Shown: positions 58,562 to 64,000 of the stretch, piece after piece
How the letters are laid out: each line of letters starts with the position of its first letter
How positions within the stretch are numbered: position 1 is the first letter of the stretch
Source: Brasenia schreberi
Lineage: Eukaryota > Streptophyta > Magnoliopsida > Nymphaeales > Cabombaceae
DNA length: 64,000 nucleotides
Reading direction: 5' to 3'
NCBI GenBank assembly: GCA_036023115.1
Contig: JAYKKT010000076.1
Coordinates: 2,976,001-3,040,000, forward strand
Notes under the pieces: generated by a model
Told to the model about the DNA's origin: nothing
What the model saw: only the letters and a program-made list of their open reading frames with translations
The model's database searches: none
Translations under genes and position numbers: made by a program

Positions 58562-61432
58562 TTAGACTCGGAACAGGAGGTCTAAACCATAGGTCTCTTC
58601 TAAGACAGGCTCCGGGGCACCCTTGACCCAGGTGGTCACAGGGGGTGGTTCCGGCGGTATTCGGGGAGTATAGCCGATCCCATATCGGCTTGGGTTGGCC
58701 CTAGGAAGGATGGGCTCTAGGAGACCCTGGTTTTGTGCCCCTAGACTTTTGTAGGGCGTGTAGCCCATGTTTAATAACATGTTCCACGACCTTTTGTTTT
58801 TTGAAAAGATGGGATACAAGTCGTGGTCCTGGAACATGCTATCGTCCATATTAGGCTCGTATGGCCTTTTGTCCAGGGGTTTTGGAAATAGGGAACGCTT
58901 GGGTTTTCCCAGGAGGATTAGAGTTGGGAGGGGGCCTGCTTTGGGCGGCCCCTTCACACATACAACCTTCCTAGGGTTGTTCAACACGAGCCGAGGTGGC
59001 TCAACCATAATTTGCCCCAGGTTAGCCTCATGGGCCTGGGAGCTTGATAAACAAGGGGAGTTTATGATCCCCTGAAGCTGTGGGTGACTCTCACCTAGGA
59101 TCACTACGACTTGGTCCCTAAAAGGGATCTTGACACACTTGTGGAAGGTGGATGGTACAGCGCACAAACTGTGTATCCAGGGTCTTCCCAGCAACAGGTT
59201 ATAATGGGGGTGGATGTCCAAGACATGGAACACCCCCGTGTGTTTGATCCCTCCCGTTTCCATTGGGAGTTCGATGGATCCTAAAGGCCTAGACGCATTC
59301 CCATCGTATCCAGTGATAACGATGGGGCTTGGGTTCACTGAAGTCAAGGTGACTCCGATTTTGTACGCCACGTGAAGTGGAAGGATGTTGAGCCCTCCTC
59401 CACCATCGACTAGGCACCTGTCCAGAGAGTGGTTGTTTAGAACCACCTCGATATGCAGGGCCTGGTTATGGGTTTCGTAGGGTCTATCTACATCATCTTC
59501 CGAAAAGGTGATGGGCGATTTTGCTCCTAATAAAGCCACTTGGGCAGACAAGGATTCCGGACTTATGTTCGAATCAACCTTGGCCCTTTCTAGAATTTTC
59601 TCTAAGACAAGTCTATGCCTAGGCGAGGTTTTGATAAGCTCTAGAATAGACATGTGAATAGGAATCTTTGAAAGGTGGTTTTTGAAATCATAAGGATTTA
59701 GGATGATTTTGTCCTTATCTGCTTTTGGCAGACCACTAGGGATACATGCTTTTGAGGGGCCAGGCACACTGACCACCTTTTGAGCACCTTGAAGGTGCGG
59801 GGGTTGGTAGATCCTCCCGGATCTAGTGACTTCCCCCACGACCAGCCTAGGGTTCGCGCTAAACTTGGCTCTAAGGATGAGCTGAGGAGAACCTTGGATT
59901 TTCAAAACTGGTCTTGTCGGGGTTTCCACTTTTGGTGGTCCCCGGATGACGACTTGGGCGGGCCTCTTGTATAGTACAAGGATGGGCGCACAAGCAGGTC
60001 GACCAGGTTCGGGCTTTCGTGCTAGTTCCTTGGAAATGGTGAGGGTACATACCTCCTTTCCTTTCCCACTGCCACTGTCGTGTTTGGGAAAGGGTTCCTT
60101 GAAGATAGCTTGAGGTGGCTCAGGTTCCGCAGTGACCTGGAGCCGGCCCTCCGCTATCAAGTTCTCAATTTTATTTAGAAGAGAGAAGCACCGTTTGGTA
60201 TCATGGCCTTTGAGCCGATGATACTTGCAAAATCGGTTTAAATACCCCCCTTTGGACGTGACTCCTTCGGGGATTTCAGGGAGTTCGATCATGCCCTGGG
60301 CAAGTAGGAGGTCTAGGACCTCCGACACAAGTTGCCCCAGCGGAGTGTACTCCCGTTTTTCAATTGGTTTTGAAAAGTTGCGTTCTCTCTTATTTTCTAT
60401 TTTTTCAAAATTTTTAGAAGTGCCCGTCATGCCTGGATCCACCCGGACATTGGCGATTTTATGGGGTTTTGCCCCTTTGTCCGTCGTGGGCAGCCCATAT
60501 GTGATGGGCTTTTCCACACGTGTTTTGGGAACGACACTTCCTTTCCATAAGTGGTCGTATGTCCCTTTTCGCAAGTTGGTTTCGAAAAGGGAGGCCTTTT
60601 TGATCAACTTATGGAAAGTTGAAATCTCATGGAGCGAGAGAAGGGTTTTTAACTCGCTTTTGAAATTATCCAGGATGAGCATTACTGCGCATCCTTCGGA
60701 TATAGGCTCTCGCACTTGGCCTAAAAGAGACCTCCATCTTATAATGAAGGCATGCACGTCTTCGTTCATGCCTTGCTTTGTATCCCTTAAGGTATTCAGG
60801 GTTGGCGTGACTTCCACGTTGTGTGCAAATCTTTGCATGAAGCAGTTCGCTAACTCTTCAAAAGTAGCGAACTGGCTTAAGTCGTAGGAAGCCAGCCATT
60901 TGGCAGCTGTGCCTTTAAGGGATAGAGGGAACCAATACACCCATTTCATCGAGTCCTTTTTCTTCTTATGGGCTCGACGTGAGAAAAGCTGTAAGTGAGA
61001 CCTAGGGTCTCCCATGCCATCATACCGATGGAAGTTTGGTATTTCATCGTCACTGTCTGTTTCGTAATCCATAGGAAGGAAATCAGACAGGGCGTAGCTT
61101 CTTTTCTCTTTATTTTGCCCTTTCAGCAGCTGCTGTAGGGCTTTACGGTCCTTTTGTGTGAAGGACTCGTGGTATTGGTTGCCTTCCATTACGGAGGCCT
61201 CTTTTTGCTTGCGAGGTTTTCCAATTTTCTTTTTAGGCCTTTGTTCACCGTTTGATGAACATGAATCGCCTACTTCAGCCTCTTGGCTGAGAGCATCGAT
61301 TTTGGCCTCAAATTCCCTTCTCAAGTCCTCGATTTCATCTAGTTTTATTTTGTTTTTGAAAATCCTCCTAGAGTGAGAACTTGATGCGCATGAGCCTTGG
61401 CTCGACACTTCACTTGGATTGGATTTTGACAT
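58562..61432 (-). CDS. Gag-protease polyprotein of element D (956 aa)
   Basis: ATG at 61432-61430 (MSKSNPSEV); an upstream in-frame TTG is not used as start. N-terminal acidic and coiled-coil-prone region (DEIEDLRREFEAKIDALSQE), then the gag core typical of plant gypsy elements (WVYWFPLSLKGTAAKWL, LANCFMQRFAHN). A zinc-knuckle-like CKYHRLKGHDTKRC follows at about residue 397. The protease region is about 655-780, with CLVDGGGGLNILPLHVAY at the active site and LLLGRPWIHSLCAVPSTFH after it. The active site reads D-G-G rather than the usual D-S/T-G. The protein packages RNA and matures the polyproteins in virus-like particles. No stop or frameshift. Confidence 0.94.
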   Translation of the reverse strand: MSKSNPSEVSSQGSCASSSHSRRIFKNKIKLDEIEDLRREFEAKIDALSQEAEVGDSCSSNGEQRPKKKIGKPRKQKEASVMEGNQYHESFTQKDRKALQQLLKGQNKEKRSYALSDFLPMDYETDSDDEIPNFHRYDGMGDPRSHLQLFSRRAHKKKKDSMKWVYWFPLSLKGTAAKWLASYDLSQFATFEELANCFMQRFAHNVEVTPTLNTLRDTKQGMNEDVHAFIIRWRSLLGQVREPISEGCAVMLILDNFKSELKTLLSLHEISTFHKLIKKASLFETNLRKGTYDHLWKGSVVPKTRVEKPITYGLPTTDKGAKPHKIANVRVDPGMTGTSKNFEKIENKRERNFSKPIEKREYTPLGQLVSEVLDLLLAQGMIELPEIPEGVTSKGGYLNRFCKYHRLKGHDTKRCFSLLNKIENLIAEGRLQVTAEPEPPQAIFKEPFPKHDSGSGKGKEVCTLTISKELARKPEPGRPACAPILVLYKRPAQVVIRGPPKVETPTRPVLKIQGSPQLILRAKFSANPRLVVGEVTRSGRIYQPPHLQGAQKVVSVPGPSKACIPSGLPKADKDKIILNPYDFKNHLSKIPIHMSILELIKTSPRHRLVLEKILERAKVDSNISPESLSAQVALLGAKSPITFSEDDVDRPYETHNQALHIEVVLNNHSLDRCLVDGGGGLNILPLHVAYKIGVTLTSVNPSPIVITGYDGNASRPLGSIELPMETGGIKHTGVFHVLDIHPHYNLLLGRPWIHSLCAVPSTFHKCVKIPFRDQVVVILGESHPQLQGIINSPCLSSSQAHEANLGQIMVEPPRLVLNNPRKVVCVKGPPKAGPLPTLILLGKPKRSLFPKPLDKRPYEPNMDDSMFQDHDLYPIFSKNKRSWNMLLNMGYTPYKSLGAQNQGLLEPILPRANPSRYGIGYTPRIPPEPPPVTTWVKGAPEPVLEETYGLDLLFRV

Positions 61433-61573
61433 GCTTTTCAAGCTTTTTCAAAATTTCCTAAGTAAAAGCAAAGAAAACAAGTTAAAACGACACCTTTTTA
61501 AAATTTTCGCAAGACTTCTACAAGTAAACTCGATTTTTGAAAAGGCTCAGGTCCCACCGGGCGTGCCAATCTT
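61433..61573 (-). promoter_or_regulatory. Leader of element D with acceptor-like 3' splice site before gag
   Basis: On the minus strand a pyrimidine-rich tract (TTGTTTTCTTTGCTTTTACTTAG, given here as positions 61481-61458) precedes GAAATTTTG, with TTTTAAC (61487-61481) as a possible branch site. The AG at 61459-61458 is 25 nt from the gag ATG. The same sequence is kept in structure C (about 29340-29385). Confidence 0.5.
61551..61568 (-). other. Primer-binding site of element D
   Basis: TGGCACGCCCGGTGGGAC on the minus strand, 5 nt after the 5' LTR end. It should pair with the 3' end of a host tRNA (ending in CCA by complement TGCCA). The tRNA identity is not assigned. Confidence 0.8.
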
Positions 61574-62178
61574 TGTAGACGCGCGAAAATCCCCGCCTCT
61601 TCGCCTCTTTCGTGGCTCTGAGTGGATCTTATCGTGCATCTAAGGCCTATGTATACAAACAGGGCGTGCCAGCTAGCTTACTTAAGCTAGCGAAGATATA
61701 TTTAACACTGACTTCTAAACGTGGCGACTGTGAGCAAGTGAGCTCTTGTCGTCGCAGACCTTCTTGCACCGATGCGCAAGGGTCAGTCTGTACGCTTTTG
61801 CAAAAATCGAGTTTTGGGGAGAAAGTCTACGAAACGGTTCGAGGTGTCTATTTCGGGTCTTTAAGATGCGATTGCATGTTTTAGATCACGTGGATTTGCA
61901 CGTGCCTAAGTCTTTTTCTTTTATCCCTTTTTGGGTCGCCTAGTTTGTGTGTTATGAACACTCCACTACATGGGCGAATTCGAGCGGGGGTTGCTTCGAT
62001 GCAATATGCGTCCTACCTCGTGGTATGGCGTAGATGCAATGCAAACTCACGCTACTCCAAAGGGAAAACCCGAAATGTAAAGACAATACTGAAGGGAAAT
62101 AACAGAAGGGAAATAACCGAAGGGAAATAACCGAAGGGAAATAACCGAAGGGAAATACGTATATATCTTATGTATATG

Positions 62179-62908
62179 AGCCCTTACTTGGGTCTTGCAA
62201 ATAAGAGCGAAGGCTCAATGTGGGTGCGTGCTTGAATCGAAAGACTTACACACACGACATGAAATTAAACCCAAATATAAATTGCAGTAGGGCCTTGACT
62301 AAGGTCTTGGGAGTAAGAGCGAAGGCTCAATGTGTGTGAGAGTGCTTGAATTGAAGTACTACACACACGACATAAATGAAACCCAAATATAACTGCAATA
62401 AGGCCTTTACTAAGGTCTTGGGAGTAAGAGCGAAGGCTCAATGTGTGTGAAAGTGCTTGAATTGAAAGACTTACTCACACGACAAGAAATAAAACCCAAA
62501 TAGTATAGGTCGGCCCTTACTTGGGTCTTTCAAATAAGAGCGAAAGCTCAATGTGTGTGAGAGTGTTTAAATGGAAAGAGTTACTCACACGACATGAAAT
62601 GAAACCCAAATAGTATAGGTCGGCCCTTACTTGGGTCTTTCAAATAAGAGCGAAAGCTCAATGTGTGTGAGAGTGTTTAAATTGAAAGACTTACTCACAC
62701 GACATGAAATGAAACCCAAATAGTATAGGTCGGCCCTTACTTGGGTCTTTCAAATAAGAGCGAAAGCTCAATGTGTGTGAGAGTGTTTAAATTGAAAGAC
62801 TTACTCACACGACATGAAATGAAACCCAAATAGTATAGGTCGGCCCTTACTTGGGTCTTTCAAATAAGAGCGAAAGCTCAATGTGTGTGAGAGTGTTCGA
62901 ATTGAAAG
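62179..62908 (-). repeat. Tandem array of 110-bp units in the 5' LTR of D
   Basis: Counterpart of 50658-51385. The unit marker GGTCGG recurs at 62508, 62618, 62728 and 62838 (exact 110-bp period); three more diverged units precede it. Each nearly identical unit carries three complementary segment pairs, described in the findings. Confidence 0.93.
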
Positions 62909-63141
62909 ACAACGCACCCAACTTAAACAAAACCCTTCGGAAATGAAATATATACGTACACTTATATATTAGGGGCTGATTAGGCCCGTGTGTGTTCAAA
63001 ATTGTGCACGACTAAGAGAGTGCACGTGTGTGGTTGTGCCAAGCCACGTTATTACAAGCGGGGGGAGACTATGCTCCGTTATTACAACCCCGTATCAAAT
63101 TGAATTTCAAGCAAGTGTATGACTAAAGACCGAGTTTAGAC

Positions 63142-63147
63142 ACTTAC
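63142..63147 (-). promoter_or_regulatory. Candidate 5' splice site in the 5' LTR of D
   Basis: Minus strand CTC then GTAAGTG, intron start at 63147. With the acceptor at 61458 this would define a 1,690-nt leader intron. Inference from sequence only. Confidence 0.5.
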
Positions 63148-64000
63148 GAGTAGCTGGTCCGTAGAGGTCTTGTTTGAGTGTGGCCTTGGCTTTGGGCTGC
63201 CAACGGGAGCTCCGCGAAGGTATGTGACCAAGGGTGCTGGCCGGCTGCAAATGGGGCGCGGGATAGACGCCTCGAAGGGGGCCGGTGGCAAGTAGGCGGC
63301 GCCTCCAAGTAGGGAGTTTAGAGTGGCTGAATAAGTGGGTCTTAGGGTCACTAGGGAAGTTAGGTACCTAGGGAAACTGGACCTAAAAGGTGAGCTAGTG
63401 GGAAGGCCAAAGAGGACACCTAGGGGGGGGTCGGCCGAATGGGAGATGGTGGCTAAGTAGTGGCCAGCCACTTGGGTTATCCTAGGTTCGGCTAGGCTTA
63501 GATGGTGGCGGCAAAGGGGCTGAGCTTAAGGGAAGGTGGGTGGCTAAGAGTGGAGAGGTGGTAGAGAGTGGCTTTGAGGGAGTTAGGGGGACTTACCGAA
63601 TGGGGAGGAGTGGCGGATGGAGTGGGAGAGTGGCGGGCAGGTGGCTGTCGGCTGGTGGAATTGGGGGAAGATGGTGGCGTCCGGCTGGGGGGCAGTGGTG
63701 GTGGACGGAAGAGGGAAGGTGGCGGAGCAAGTGGCGGCTGGTGGAGGAGCTGGAGCTGCTGGGGAGTGGTCACGGCTGGATGGAAGGTGGGAGAAGGAGA
63801 GGGCCCGGCTGGGTGGTAGAGTGGTTCCCACTTGGAAAACCCGCCCACAATGAGGGGGGTTTAAATAGGGGATGGGTAGGTCGGTTAGGGCTGGGTTGTG
63901 GGTAGTGGTTAGGTGGTTTAGGTAGGGTAGTATGTAGATAAGGTGGGCTGGATGGGGTTGGGCCAGATATTTTAAAACTAGGGGTTTGGGAAAATCGTGG

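Larger units (their letters stand above)
50067..64000 (-). mobile_element. Element D: young, coding-competent Tat-lineage Ty3/gypsy retrotransposon (5' LTR runs off the window)
   Basis: Order on the minus strand: 5' LTR (from beyond 64000 to 61574), PBS, gag-protease, pol, 3' UTR, PPT, 3' LTR (53579 to 50067). The LTR ends are TGTAAACACC...GTCTACA. Between the two LTRs, over about 2.4 kb available for comparison, I count about seven substitutions, one 14-bp unit difference and one 2-bp difference. Both ORFs are free of stops. Left flank CTACC is the predicted target duplication. Full length would be about 15 kb. A second RNase H after the first places it in the Tat group. Confidence 0.95.
61574..64000 (-). 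mobile_element. 5' LTR of element D, partial
   Basis: Ends CTACA at 61574 and matches 50067-52477 of the 3' LTR almost base for base. It has one extra 14-bp unit (CCGAAGGGAAATAA type) near 62110-62155. About 1.1 kb, including the promoter, lies beyond the window. Confidence 0.95.

Noticed and set aside
62179..62908. CRISPR array, because of regular repeats
   Set aside because: The full 110-bp unit is repeated without variable spacers, it lies in a plant LTR, and no cas-like genes exist here.

Overview
This window is nuclear DNA of a flowering plant with a repeat-rich genome. The evidence is a multi-exon CDPK-related kinase gene with GT-AG introns, plus Tat-lineage Ty3/gypsy elements, a Ty1/copia remnant, an RTE-type LINE and a Mutator-like MITE. 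The species cannot be told from the sequence. One host gene is supported; almost everything else is transposable-element DNA, much of it nested.

Layout. 1-9,082: a decayed Tat pol fragment (minus strand) split by a solo LTR (249-2596, TSD CTAAC), an LTR fragment at 3422, and a copia pseudogene split by another solo LTR (4453-7321, TSD ACACC). 9,083-19,212: a gene island with the CRK gene (CDS 12109-17667, 11 coding exons, 592 aa, all kinase motifs intact). 19,213-35,312: a 139-bp tandem repeat opened by solo LTR A (TSD CATAT). LTR A is itself opened by element B (minus strand, TSD GCCCC), and B's interior is partly replaced by structure C, whose two LTRs face each other. 36,086-36,877: an AT-rich MITE with long inverted ends. 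37,808-41,098: a near full-length RTE LINE with one nonsense codon and a 20-bp TSD. 41,119-45,472: unassigned intergenic DNA with diverged local repeats. 45,473-50,066: the 3' LTR and 3' UTR of old element G (minus strand). 50,067-64,000+: young element D (minus strand), inserted into G, with both large ORFs open, PBS and PPT present, and LTRs differing at about seven positions over 2.4 kb. Its 5' LTR runs off the window.

How it works together. D looks coding-competent: gag-protease (58562-61432) and a pol ORF (54753-58439) with reverse transcriptase, a decayed RNase H, a second intact-looking RNase H, and integrase. The LTR family has an unusual design. It has a hairpin upstream of the TATA-like box, a very long R/U5 region with a tandem array whose 110-bp units can form crossing stems, and a GTAAGT donor found in seven LTR copies. 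A strong-looking splice acceptor sits just before the gag ATG. I infer a leader intron that would remove the array and the primer-binding site from the translated mRNA. This and inverted-LTR structure C are the two observations most worth checking.
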